In this document: piece after piece, positions 1 to 10,611 of the stretch
Layout: each line of letters opens with the position of its first letter
Numbering within the stretch: the stretch's first letter is position 1
Assembly: GCA_015039465.1 (NCBI GenBank)
Contig: MU130154.1
Location: 723,065 to 787,064, forward strand
Length of the DNA: 64,000 nt
Direction: 5' to 3'
From: Phlegmacium glaucopus
Taxonomy: Eukaryota; Basidiomycota; Agaricomycetes; Agaricales; Cortinariaceae
Translations under genes and position numbers: made by a program
Notes under the pieces: model-generated
Seen by the model: only the letters and a program-made list of their open reading frames with translations
What the model was told of the DNA's origin: nothing
Databases searched by the model: none

Positions 1-1891
1 GGCGTTAGCTGGACGGAGGGAGGCTGCGTATGATGAATGAATTATCAGTAGATATATACCTTTGACACAGGTGCTTACCGTGAATGACTGGATGTAAATC
101 ATACATTCTATGCAAGTATAAAACAGCCTGTTCTTTGTCTTTAGCCTATGTCCAATGAGATGAGTGATAAAAGTGGGCCTAATGAATATCTGAACCCTTT
201 ACCTCTATCATAAGGTCTTTGAAATCAATCGTAAGTATATGATTCAAATGGACACTACAGAAGGGGAAATTGTTCACCCATGTCATCTGGCAAAGCCGCT
301 GGCAAGAATTCACATCTATCTGAATGAGCCCTTCGTTCCATTAGAGTAACAGCCCCAGGACGTTGTTCGCTTAGATGCTGCTTAGGTTTCATCCCTCGCC
401 GTTTCCAAATTTGATCCGCCCGCTCAATGATAACAGGAGGAGGAAAGGAAGACGGAAATAAATTGTCATGATGATAATCTAGTCAAACAATATTCAATGG
501 CCGTAACTCGATCAGAAATACAAGATCTCACCAAACACCAGAGGAACATCTAGCTCTTCACAGAGTGGTAAAAGATCTTCGGCATTGTAACACATCTAGA
601 GGGTTGTTTGATTAATAGCTGATCATATAGTATTGTGCTTGAAAACGGCTGTGCTTGCCTCGTCGTTTTCAAGCACAAGTCGATTGCGAACGTTCTGCGG
701 AAGTTTTAAGATTGACTGTTTGATGCGTTCCAATGTTGCGGTCTTGTCGTCATACATACCACCTCCCTTCCCGCCCAAGACATTATTAATACAAAAAAAA
801 TTGGATAAACGGATATTGACACTTACATGAACGATTATTACGCCATCAAGTCCAATACCCATCAAATCCAGCATCTCACAATGATATTCTAATTCACGGA
901 AGGCAGCATCAACAACTGCGGGTTTGGGGCTTCCTAGTTGAGTAAATTGCCCAGGGTGCGTGGTTAATCTATGACCATATTTGTTTGCAAGGGCACCAGC
1001 TTTGGAGAGGAGGTCCGCACAGTACTCAAGCGAGTAACCGTGAACGAGGTGGGAAGCAAAGGGAAATATTTCAGATGAAAGCCTGAAGAAACGAATGTTC
1101 TGCAAGGGAAAGTCAGCAGGGTGCCATACATTCATTGTAAAGGATTCACATTATCTTCATTCCATTGAATGACGGTTAACAAGTCTTCGACGTTTTTGCG
1201 TCCGAGGTCTTGCACCCAATCAACGCCGTTTTTTTTGAGAGATTCTAGGCTATTTCGGAATGGAAAGAATTAGTACCTTGAATAAGGTCTTGTAACATTG
1301 GATTCGAGCTCACCGACAGGTTCTTGAACAGAATACCGAATCGCTTGAAGGTTTTTTATTTCGCAAGACCGTATTTAGGCATGCATAACCTGCGGATATG
1401 AGGATGGAGCGATGATGGAAATGTACATGCTAACCAAGCCGCCCTTTGAATGTGGTCTCCTTCCTTTCAACGTCAGGAATGATATAGATAGGCTCAGGTT
1501 GAGGCCCTCTCTTGTGACGTTTGGTCCCTTTAGATGGCCCCGTATTATCATAACCTGGATCGACATCTACCGCAGGAACACTCTTCAAGGTTCTTGTTTT
1601 CTTCGGTGCGTCCTTAGGCTCAGATTTCAGTTCCAAAGGTAAACAGTATTTGCCGTTGTTAGTCACGTATATATCATTAGGCGCGGCGCGCTTTCGTTTA
1701 AATGTCTGAACTCCACGAGATCCATCCTGGGATTCGCCGCCTTGTACGGCCAAAAGACGAGCACTTCGACGGAGCGTGCTTGTTTTGTTCATGGTTGAAA
1801 GGAGAAGATTCATGCGGGATTGGGAAAGCAAGATTGGATCCATTAAGAGATGTTTCAAACGTAATACAGGAGAGGCCGTGGATTGAGACAA
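1..1891 (-). CDS. uve1: UV-damage endonuclease (Uve1/UvdE family), 3' end cut by window edge
   Basis: Nicks DNA directly 5' of UV photoproducts, starting an alternative excision repair route known from Schizosaccharomyces pombe. On the minus strand the joined exons give the family signatures in order: GYACLNTVLR and VFCSRTC (about 1389-1300), VDWVQDLGRKN (about 1220), IRFFRLSSEIFPFASH, HPGQFTQLGS (about 960), GGGMYDDK, RLVLENDE, DYHHDNLFP (about 470) and AKDKEQAVLYLHRMYDLHPV near 100. These hold the His/Glu/Asp residues expected of the metal site. At least six short introns are visible (for example 1390-1434). The N-terminal ~120 residues are basic and disordered (RRSARLLA, KRKRAAPND), consistent with a nuclear or mitochondrial targeting region. 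The start is uncertain: ATG at 1891 or 1792. The upstream neighbour's stop is at 1934, which favours 1792. The C-terminus runs off the window. Confidence 0.9.
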
Positions 1892-1933
1892 AAAGCCTAC
1901 TTGCCTTATTTGGACTGCAGGTAGACTCGTGCG

Positions 1934-3988
1934 CTACACCTCGAAAGCCAAGTCACATCCAAACGCCGTATTGCCTTCACGAGTAAAAGTGATGCAGTGG
2001 TCACCCAGGATCCTCGTTGCGAACCCAGACTCACAATAATCGCTTGAAAAGTATAAAGATTACTTAGGTTATACAGAACAACACCTTCTTAACTCACAAG
2101 TAGTCTGGGGAGGCCGATTTAGTCATTAAAAGGTGGCGCGAAAGGAATGAATAACTTCTTACAGATCCATTTCCTTTTAAAAATTTCCAGTTCTTGCTCA
2201 GGCAGATGGTATTGGTCCACCAAGGCCTTTGCGATAACACCATCCCAGTTGCACAAGAACTTGCGCTTCCACTCTCTCAGTGTTCGTGCATAATGGGGAC
2301 CGATGTTATAAACGGAGTCAATCGTCAGTCGACCTTGACTTGCAGTACTCATTGTTTCCACAAGGAATGCTAGGCTGGGAAGGTACCCTCCTGGAAAGAC
2401 TGATCGAGAAAACGTCAATCAAAGCTTATAACATATTAAGTGCGCACCGTACTCTGTTCCAGAAGAAAGTTTGATCGCGGGTGGTAAACACGAGTTCATA
2501 ATCCTTCACTTACCCATTTCTGAACAAAGTCAATGTGGCGATCGTAACTTGGTATGCCTATGCAGTATCTGAGCAAGAATAACAAAAAAAGGAAAAATGA
2601 CTTGATACATACGACTTTCAGGCATAGAGATGACCTGCACCATCCCAATCGCAGTGTCTTCCTTAAGAGCCCAATCCACCACCCGCCAATACTCCGGAAT
2701 AAAATCTTTGCCTACATTCTCAATCATTTCAATACTGACGAACCTGTCGAAAGCGCCTTTCCACTCAGGTTTCTTCAGACTCTCTCTGAAATCCATGTTA
2801 TAGACAGTGATTCTATCGGAAAGTCCAGCTTCGGCAATTCTTTTCCTTGCAAGCTCAGTCTGATAAATGGAAAGCGTGATCGTGTCGATGGTGCAATCGG
2901 GGACGGTCTGAGCCGCGAGGATAGCGAAAGACCCAAATCCTGTGCCTGCATCCCGTCATTAAGGAATTTGCACATGTGCGAGAGGAAGGGAGAGAGAGAG
3001 AGAGCGAGAGAGAGAGAGCGTACCTATCTCAAGGACGCGATCGCCCGGTTGTATCCTCAGTCTCTTTAAAATAGCTCTGTGACGAATCAGCCTTAGTTAT
3101 TCTATAAGCTATTACGTGGGACAAACAGCCCACCTCATTTTACGCAGCTGCGCATCTTCTAATGACTCAAGGTTTGAGGTAGAACCTGGCCGAATGTCTC
3201 CCTCATAGTCCTTGAATATGGCGGAAGAATAGCACATATCCTTGCTGAGGAAAGCAATGAACCTGAACCGACACGTGAATAATTGGGGCGAAAGATGCAA
3301 GCTGACACCAACATTGTATTTCCCAGATCATAGTGCGACGAGATGTTCGCGCGTGAGTTGTTCAGATCACCCCTGAAGTTATTTACAACGAAGGCACGAC
3401 AAACTGCGGCAATCGAATGTGCCATACTGCTCACTTCTCCCAAGAGTTTACGATTCAGAATTAGGATCTATGAATAGAAAGTTAGCGTTTTGCGGGAGTG
3501 AGGTTTGAATACGTACTTTCAACATGACGGTAATGTCATCGCAATCCACTGCGCTTGGTCAGATGGACCACAGAGAAAATATACTGCAGCATTACCGTCA
3601 CCATACATGAACGCTTCAGCGAGCCCAACATCCGTAAAAATGGCAATTCTAGTCCAAAACGCTTTCGATCTCACTTTCAATATGGAATTTAATTCCGGAT
3701 GAGCAGCAGAGGGGGATCCAAAGTGCCAGGTTCTCTCTGGAGAAATAATCGTTACCTCGCCGATCGTTATCTTGGATAGAAGGCTGAAAATGTTGGGTCT
3801 CACCGGCACCTTTCGAATTCAGAAGATGATGGTGCATACCTCAAGATATTATTTCGGGCCATCGAAACCAGTGGTGTCCATGTAACCAAACCTTCTGTGC
3901 AATAGTTCCACCAAACATCTAGGTGCCGAAACAACGATTTATTATGGGTGGCGGGTGTTTGCAGTAGCTGTGTAGGATGCGCAACCAT
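1934..3988 (-). CDS. Cyclopropane-fatty-acyl-phospholipid synthase-like methyltransferase
   Basis: SAM-dependent methyltransferase of the CFA/mycolic-acid cyclopropane synthase family, which adds a methylene across the double bond of phospholipid acyl chains. Exons on minus read: WTPLVSMARNNILSLLSKITIGE (3860-3740), WTRIAIFTDVGLAEAFMYGD (~3600), then SSHYDLGN (~3335), the SAM-binding VLEIGTGFGSFAILAAQ (split by the intron that holds a GA/CT microsatellite), MDFRESLKKPEW (2796), FVSIEMIENVGKDFIPEYW, VFPGGYLPSL and IGPHYARTLREW. The C-terminus DYCESGFATRILGDHCITF lies beyond a last intron and ends at 1934. That intron only joins in frame from a weak donor (GTTATT, near 2140); the better GTAAGA site beside it is out of phase. 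The start at 3988 is the first in-frame ATG before the family begins and could be a few residues wrong. It is divergent from hob3. Confidence 0.85.
2981..3020. repeat. GA/CT microsatellite in an intron
   Basis: About 40 bases of nearly pure GA repeat (two runs split by GC). On the minus strand this is a CT-rich tract directly after the donor of the intron that interrupts the SAM-binding motif of the CFA-synthase-like gene. It is likely a length-variable simple repeat. Confidence 0.85.
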
Positions 3989-4246
3989 TGTAAGGAACCT
4001 GGAGCTAGACTTTCCATCAAAATGAACTTGGAGTTTAAGTAGGACAGATCATTAATAGATTGCATTCTTAAGCCTCCCTTTGTCCACTCAGGCCTTCAAT
4101 ACATACCAGGAAGGCCAATACAGAGCAGGAAGTCGAAGCTTGTGCCAAATGTGGCAAAGATGCTGACTAATCGAGGCGATCACGCTAGTCATTTGCGGTT
4201 AACGGTTAAGTGCAACTTTGTACGGCTACAACCACGTTTCCTATTA
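3989..4246. promoter_or_regulatory. Divergent intergenic region, CFA synthase-like / hob3
   Basis: 258 bp separate the start codons of two divergently transcribed genes and must hold both promoters. I see no clear TATA box or repeated motif. Confidence 0.45.
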
Positions 4247-5528
4247 ATGAGTTGGGCAGGGTATGTCTGATCTTGCAGTCTCTATAACTAGATTGATAAT
4301 CTCTTTCTCCGTGCAGCTTCAAGAAATCTGTGAACAGAGCAGGAACGACCGTAAGCGCTATAAACATATCTATTACCATTTAGTAATTCTGTGATTTGAT
4401 TTTCAGCTGTTACAAAAGACCGGTCAGATTGAAAGGACTGTTGATAGGGAATTCACCGAAGAGGAAGCAAAGTACAGGATGTACGCAACACCTCTGGAAC
4501 ATTGGCCATAGCGGTTTTAACATGCAGATGTGGTGTCCATAGATTCGAGAAGGAATGTCAAGCTTTGCAAAAAGATGGCAAATTGTATTGGGATGCAATG
4601 CGAGGTAGGTGCTATCCTTCTGCCCCGCGTTTGTGACTTAATTATCTTCGTTGGATAGCCATGACCGCCGCTCAAGCTCGAATTGCAGAAACTCTGGAAG
4701 TCTTCTATGGGGCGGCTGATCGTGCTTCTGAGGGCGCAATGGCTGGACATGCGTATAAGCGATCCGTAGACGACCTTGACTCAAGTTTCTCACGAGAGCT
4801 CGTACGTCGTCGATCACCTATTAGCTCACACCATCTTAGGATATATCCCAGGATGGACCCTATCGCACTACAATTTCTGAGCCGCTGGGGAAAATGTGTG
4901 CATACTTCCCAGTCGTGAACGAGCACATAGCCAAACGCAATAAGAAGGTTAACTATACACCTCTAGCTTTCATGTCAATATGCCTGACGTCCCCAGCTTT
5001 TGGATTACGATTCAGCAAGAAGTAAATTGAGAAAGCTCATAGATAAACCAAGCGAAGATCCTACCAAGCTACCAAGGGTTTGTTAAAACAACGTCCCCTC
5101 TAAAGTCGGTGCTGAGACGACAACAGGCGCAACAAGATAACGATGAATGCAAGGAACTTTTCGATATGCTCAATGACCAGCTCATTGCAGAACTACCGCA
5201 ACTTCTGGACCTTCGTGTGCCATACTTCGATCCTAGTTTTGAGGCTATGATCCGGATGCAAGCCAAATTTGCTGAAGAAGGCTATGAAAAGCTGAGTGGG
5301 GTACAACGGTACGAGATCTGTTTATGTGGCTCTTCCCCCCCACCAATGCCTTTATGCTAGGTATTTTGGAGACAGTGTTCGAGACGACTACGCAGCGGGT
5401 CAGTTGGATGCGCAGGTATACATTTCTTGCTTGCATCGTCAGTTCAACTTTTAAAGCTCACAAACCCTCATCAGGTTGAAGGAGTTCTCCAAGAAATGCG
5501 AGAGCTTTCTATTTGTGGAGGTAATTAA
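4247..5528 (+). CDS. hob3: BAR-domain amphiphysin-like protein (Rvs161/Hob3)
   Basis: N-BAR protein that bends membranes during endocytosis and links actin to cell polarity; partner of Rvs167/Hob1. The exons join as MSWAG/FKKSVNRAGTT/LLQKTGQIERTVDREFTEEE, then FEKECQALQKDGKLYWDAMRAMTAAQARIAETLEVFY (4540-4720), DDLDSSFSREL, CAYFPVVNEHIAKRNKK, LRKLIDKPSEDPTKLP, and QLIAELPQLLDLRVPYFDPSFEAMI (about 5180-5260), ending RDDYAAGQLDAQVEGVLQEMRELSICGGN. The ELPQL..LRVPYFDPSFEA block and the C-terminal ICG ending are diagnostic of Rvs161/Hob3. There is no SH3 domain, as expected for this subfamily. The first exon is only 14 nt (4247-4260). The predicted length, about 260 residues, is close to the yeast protein. 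Confidence 0.93.
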
Positions 5529-5778
5529 AAATGTGAATGAGTTGTCAGATAGGCGAATGGATGGACTGGGCACATTTAAACATTTTAAGCTGTCAGCATG
5601 ATTGCTACTGCCATTTCTTGATTTTAGGATCATGTCGTAGTCGACGAAAGATATATACATTACAAAGGATGTATCGATTATTGACTCATTAGTATATAGG
5701 ACATAAAAGCAGCTTAGAACTGTTGTCAGCCAAGTGGAGGCAAACGATCAGCAGTGATATACCTTATTATTTACACAG

Positions 5779-8700
5779 CTAGTTGGCGTCTTCAAGCCGG
5801 TTGATCAAAGAGACAGTTTTCGATTTCGAGATGCGGTGCTCTAAGGTATGGTTACCACCACCCCTACCTCTAGGCATGCGTGGGCGAGTCGGCCCATGAT
5901 GGCTATTGAAGGGAGGAAGAGTTTGCTCAGCCGAATCAGTGAAGCGGCTGAGGAGAGGTAAGTGCGTGTCGTTCATGCTATCATTGCGAATAAATTGTCG
6001 TTGCTGGTTGGATTGGGCAGAAGCGTCGCCATGATAGCTCGGGCCTTGGGGAATGGGTTGGGAGTGAGGTGCAGAATATCTGTGATTCTGATTGTTACGG
6101 CTCTGTGGGTCATAAGCGTACGAAGTTGAGTTGCTGTAGATTGGTCGGTAGCTCGAGCCACCTTGAGAATTTCGAGAAGGTTTTTCTGAGTCGAGCCGGA
6201 GGGCCAGGGGCGTCGGGCGAGACTCGGGCGAAGGAGAGCGTGCATAAGTTGCCACACGGTTCCAATCACCGTCATGTTGCTGATACGACGATGTCGGTGG
6301 CTGGACATGGTCGTCTTGGCGCACAGGTGGACTGTCATATCGATATCTTCTTGATGGAGGTGCAACGACAGAGTCATCATCGCGATACCGTTTTCGTCCT
6401 AGAACTGGCATATCTTCTGGCGATAAAGATCTATGGTCTTCATTGTACTGTGGTTGGGGAGAATATCGTCTATCCCTGGAATAATCGTTGTGGGAAGAGG
6501 GTAGAGGATCGGGGATACGTCGAGGCGGCGAATAATGGTCGTTGACACGAGCTCGAGGTCGAATCGGGGGCAATCGGTTTTGGCTAGTCACTGAAGGTAC
6601 ACGACGCGGGGGAGATAAGCGATCGAGACCTTTCCGTGGCAGCTGCTTCCGTGGCCCTTTCGCTATTTGATCATCGACCATAGTAACAGGCTGTGCCCAG
6701 CCGTCGTTCACAGCAGCATCTGGGCCCATTCGGGGAGAAACAGAAAGATGTCGGTCACTAGTTTGAATTATCGTATCTGCAGGAGTGGGTGGTTGTTCAT
6801 TACTTGTTAGAGGCGGTACGTTACGTCGGACTGCTGCCGGTCGTACTTTCTCTTTGGATACGATCGGCGGAGTTGTTAGGGATGAACCTTCTAATTGAGC
6901 GATCAATCCTGAAGGTGGCGTAGTTTGAGGGGAAGCTGTAAGATCCTTCGAACTTAATGGGATCTCTAGAGTTGTCATCGATGGTACCCTGCTGCTTTTC
7001 GGTTTCGCCGGGAGCGTGGCGCAAGGTGGCGCAATATCGATAGTGGCAGCTGCAGGTGAGGGCATCGACAAGATAGGTACATCATCTAGACATTCCAACT
7101 TCGGCTTCTTCGTAGATTCAGGCTTACTTGCTGCAGACGTTCTGCGTATTTGATCCCCACTCATCTGAGATGAAGACAGGGGCATGCGACAAGACTTCTC
7201 GACATTGCTAGAAAAAGTCTTCTGTTCATCGACGCCAGAAGCTCCTGGACCATATGAGATGCCATTTGCATCCATGAAAGGTCGCAAATTGGCTCTCTGT
7301 GCCTCTGCTGAGACGGGAACAACTCGAGAAAGAGGGACGACATAAACATTTCCTGCACCAGAATGATTATCTATCTCTGCATGTATATCCTCCAAGTCGT
7401 TCGACCTTGTGGCAGGAGAATTAGAAGTATGCACGGCTGGCATACTAACTGGAAGTGATGAACTCCCTTCATTCAGAGGCGTCAATGATGATGGCGATGG
7501 ATGCGATTTCAAGGGATCAGTATTGCAAACACCATTAACAGAGTTGCGATCGACTTCCTGAATGTGACTCGAGGATGTGCCAATAGTGGGATTATCTGAA
7601 GGCAGTTTATCGATAGGCGGCAGAATACTGGGAGTCACTTGAGATTTTGTACCTAGCATAGTGGGAAATGACGGGATTGATGATGTCAGTCTGACAGAGT
7701 TTGAGGATTCATCCACTCTGATGTTACCAGAAAGAATTCTGTTCTGCTGCTTGGAACTTTGAGGACTGTTAGTAAGCAAGGTTTTTTTCGATACAACATT
7801 GCCAAACTCTGCATGGTTGGGGCTTGATGAGACCGAAGCTTGGCGCGTAGGCAATGGAGCATGCTGAGAGGGAGGAGTATGATTGTCAGTAGCTAAATTT
7901 GCCGTGAATTGTTTCTCTTTGGCTTTGTCTAAGATGTCGGCGACGGTATCGATAGATGCTGGTAGTTGCTGGGCCTCGACCGCTAGACGCTTCGTTCGCT
8001 CCAAATTCGCCTTCTCGCGCCGTTTGGCTTCGGCTTCAGCCAGCAAAGCTTTGGCTTTCTCGATTTCTTGGCGCTTCAACACTTCCTTCTCATGAAGTTC
8101 CCTGCGCTTCTGCTCATGTTCAGTTATCAAACGAGCCTCCTTCTCCGCTTCAGCAGCCTGAGCCTTCTTTTTCTCTTCTGCGGCAAAATTTGCCAGATCG
8201 TCCTGAGCTTTTTTCTGGCTTCGCAAAAATCGAGCAATTTCTAGTTCTTGCTGTCGGCGTTGCAGCTCCAAGGTTTCCTTCTCTTGTCGAGATTTCTCGT
8301 CCTCTTCAGCCTTCAGCCTTTCCGCCCGGAGCCTCTCCAGTTCAGCCTCACGAGCATCAACTTCAGCTTGGGCTTCAAGTCTTTGTCGTTCAAGCTCAAC
8401 CTCTGCCTCACGACGTTTACGCAACTCATCCTCTGCTAGCCTTTTGCGTTCTGCACTTTGCTCGCGGTGTTGGTTCCAGGCCCGAGTAGCCGCGTCGGCT
8501 TCGTCTTCGACAGTAATTGCGCTTGCCTCATGGATACTGGTCTGCACGCCAGAGAATTTGCTGCGTGTGATGATATCGTGTGATTGTTTATTGGCTGAGA
8601 ATTCTTGTGATTCGCGATCAAGTTGAGGGGTTGACTTATTCTTGCTTTTCTTGATATTGTATTCTTCGAGTTGGCGCAAGTGCTTAGATTCGTATGCGGC

Positions 8701-9819
8701 CCGTTGGCGGACCCATTCATCCAAGTCACATAAATCATCTTTGAGCGCCTTAATGGTTGCGTTATACTCCCACTCTCCACTCGAACCTGTTCCTTGGCCG
8801 GAGCGGATTCTTTCAACCGCGCTCAAAGCCAGGTCAGCACGGTTCTGTACCGTCGCTGCTACGTTGAGACAGTCTTGCGCCGCAAGCATAGAATCGTGTG
8901 CCAACGACGATGCCTGCCGAGCAAGGGTATGAGCACGATGAGCAGTTGCCAAAATCTGGGTACATTGATCCTTGGCGGACTGAGCAGCCGCAAGAGCGTT
9001 GGCGGTGCTAATCGGATTGAAAGTGGAGAGTGAAGACGAAAGGCGGGATTGAAGTGTGCGTAATGCTGTAAGCGAATGCACGTCCTCTCCAAAGGAAAAT
9101 GGGGTGGGGGATCCAGTGGCTCCAGTGGCTTGTGTCAAACTTTGAACAAATGGTGATGATAGTCGACTTTGTGTCTCAGAACTCGACATGATAAGTGGAA
9201 AACGCGATTCGTCAGACGCGGATGTGGCACCTTGTTCGGTAGTAGCCCTTATCGCGTGATCTTGCTTGGCAGTGTATATCATATCCTGCGACAGGTCAGG
9301 TTCTTCTCGCAAATTACGATTTTGAAGAAAGTGTGTTCTCGAGATGGTAGGTGGGCCTTCTGAAGCGGAACTGTCTGTGTATCTGAAGGCTTGGGTTGTA
9401 GATGTGGCCATAGGTAGAACACTAATAGTTTGTGTTGATCTCGTGTCAACGACGGGCCTGATTTCGAGAGCATCTTCCATAGTGACATCAACGGTTTCAA
9501 CCCTCTCAGTTGCTGGTGATTCTAATAAGGAGAGACGATCCTGCAGAGATGGCCGTTTTGCACTGTCACTTTCTGGAAGAGGAGGGGACTTAGTGGATCG
9601 GTCTGGCCATAAAGAAGATGGCGAAAGACGGTCGTGGTCGTGGTCGTACTGTGTATCTGGATCCTGCACAGATATGCGCTTCAAAAGTTCTGGTTGTTGT
9701 CCTATGATCCTGAATTGAAAATCAGCGAACCGCGGGCCTGTATGTAGTGCAACCGGGGGATTTGGTGTAGTAGTACGAGCTGAGAAACTGTTGGAAGGGT
9801 CTGAATTGCCCAAGGCCAT
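5779..9819 (-). CDS. Large intron-free coiled-coil / disordered protein, function unknown
   Basis: I do not recognise a family. It is a single uninterrupted frame of about 1,346 residues (1,364 if the upstream ATG at 9873 is used; the downstream MALGNSDPSN start looks more natural). In order: a Ser/Thr/Pro-rich N-terminus (~1-270); an Ala-rich helical stretch (~270-350) with TANALAAAQSAKDQ and ARQASSLAHDSMLAAQ; a long charged coiled coil (~440-640) of E/K/R/A repeats such as RRQQELEIARFLRSQKKAQ; a disordered middle; and an Arg/Ser/Tyr/Pro-rich tail (~1060-1300) with SPPRR, RDRRYSPQPQY and RRYRYDSPP. It ends in an RGRGGG patch followed by KTVSLINRLEDAN. The RS-like and RGG composition suggests an RNA-associated or nuclear scaffold protein (inference). 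It stands out for having no intron in an intron-dense locus. Confidence 0.8.
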   Translation of the reverse strand: MALGNSDPSNSFSARTTTPNPPVALHTGPRFADFQFRIIGQQPELLKRISVQDPDTQYDHDHDRLSPSSLWPDRSTKSPPLPESDSAKRPSLQDRLSLLESPATERVETVDVTMEDALEIRPVVDTRSTQTISVLPMATSTTQAFRYTDSSASEGPPTISRTHFLQNRNLREEPDLSQDMIYTAKQDHAIRATTEQGATSASDESRFPLIMSSSETQSRLSSPFVQSLTQATGATGSPTPFSFGEDVHSLTALRTLQSRLSSSLSTFNPISTANALAAAQSAKDQCTQILATAHRAHTLARQASSLAHDSMLAAQDCLNVAATVQNRADLALSAVERIRSGQGTGSSGEWEYNATIKALKDDLCDLDEWVRQRAAYESKHLRQLEEYNIKKSKNKSTPQLDRESQEFSANKQSHDIITRSKFSGVQTSIHEASAITVEDEADAATRAWNQHREQSAERKRLAEDELRKRREAEVELERQRLEAQAEVDAREAELERLRAERLKAEEDEKSRQEKETLELQRRQQELEIARFLRSQKKAQDDLANFAAEEKKKAQAAEAEKEARLITEHEQKRRELHEKEVLKRQEIEKAKALLAEAEAKRREKANLERTKRLAVEAQQLPASIDTVADILDKAKEKQFTANLATDNHTPPSQHAPLPTRQASVSSSPNHAEFGNVVSKKTLLTNSPQSSKQQNRILSGNIRVDESSNSVRLTSSIPSFPTMLGTKSQVTPSILPPIDKLPSDNPTIGTSSSHIQEVDRNSVNGVCNTDPLKSHPSPSSLTPLNEGSSSLPVSMPAVHTSNSPATRSNDLEDIHAEIDNHSGAGNVYVVPLSRVVPVSAEAQRANLRPFMDANGISYGPGASGVDEQKTFSSNVEKSCRMPLSSSQMSGDQIRRTSAASKPESTKKPKLECLDDVPILSMPSPAAATIDIAPPCATLPAKPKSSRVPSMTTLEIPLSSKDLTASPQTTPPSGLIAQLEGSSLTTPPIVSKEKVRPAAVRRNVPPLTSNEQPPTPADTIIQTSDRHLSVSPRMGPDAAVNDGWAQPVTMVDDQIAKGPRKQLPRKGLDRLSPPRRVPSVTSQNRLPPIRPRARVNDHYSPPRRIPDPLPSSHNDYSRDRRYSPQPQYNEDHRSLSPEDMPVLGRKRYRDDDSVVAPPSRRYRYDSPPVRQDDHVQPPTSSYQQHDGDWNRVATYARSPSPESRPTPLALRLDSEKPSRNSQGGSSYRPIYSNSTSYAYDPQSRNNQNHRYSAPHSQPIPQGPSYHGDASAQSNQQRQFIRNDSMNDTHLPLLSRFTDSAEQTLPPFNSHHGPTRPRMPRGRGGGNHTLEHRISKSKTVSLINRLEDAN

Positions 9820-10307
9820 AATTAGCGATGAAACTTTGAAAGCTGGTCTAGAAAAGCAATCAGTGAAGAACAAGGGGAACCAACAAGGTGTTCACCTTGA
9901 TTCAGCCTGGTTGATACAAGTTCGAAATTGGGTTGTTTATTGTAAATAATGTGGGTGGTCGATGAGAATGACAAAAGGGCTTAAAACGTTATTAAAGGGT
10001 TACTGTGGGAAAATTATTCTTGTCTTACATGTTAATCAATGATTAACTGCGCAGTGAAGATCAAGCGAGTCATTTTGAATCAGTTCCTCCTCAGACAATT
10101 TCAAACACATCAGAGGGTGCATTTTCGGGTTTCTCAGCCAACGGATGGATATACGTATCCTCTGGCAGTCGCATATAGTGGAAAAAGTGACTGGTTTAAA
10201 ACCGCATTGTCCCTAATATATGTGGGATAATTCCGGAAGGTGCAATTGCAAAATACAAATCGTTATTGGAAGCCGTATAAGGCCGTATGATGTAGATATA
10301 TGCGTCT

Positions 10308-10611
10308 TCATCGAACCTTATTTTGGATTTGCTCGGTGTCCTCCTCCTCCTCCTCTTCTGTCTCATCTTCCATACAGTCAATGTGCATGCCCGTATGCTC
10401 TTTTCCAGATTCAGAGACCGTAGCGAGCACAGAACCATAGCACTTGTTACAAATGGTGTAAGGAACGGGACGTGCTTGACGAGCAGTAAGTCTTGAGTCA
10501 ACCTCAATTGGTGCAGCGGTGAATTTGTTCAGAACTTAATTGATGTTGCCGCCACTGTTCGTCAATAAAGAATGCCAAGGTTGCTTCGACTCTTCGCTCA
10601 CCGATTACCAT
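10308..10611 (-). CDS. Small acidic protein with CxxC and HxxxHxxC, unknown
   Basis: A gene of about 78 residues assembled from two exons. The main exon 10534-10308 reads cleanly from LNKFTAAPIEVDSRLTARQ through RPVPYTICNKCYGSVLATV, then KEHTGMHIDCMEDETEEEEE, and stops after IQNKVR. A 67-nt GT-AG intron (10535-10601) joins it to a 10-nt first exon (ATG at 10611). The pattern CNKC-x(n)-HTGMHIDC could be a one-zinc ribbon, and the tail is strongly acidic. I cannot name a family. The short first exon is the weakest part of the model; the downstream exon's codon sense is convincing. It is tandem with, and upstream of, the large coiled-coil gene. Confidence 0.5.
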
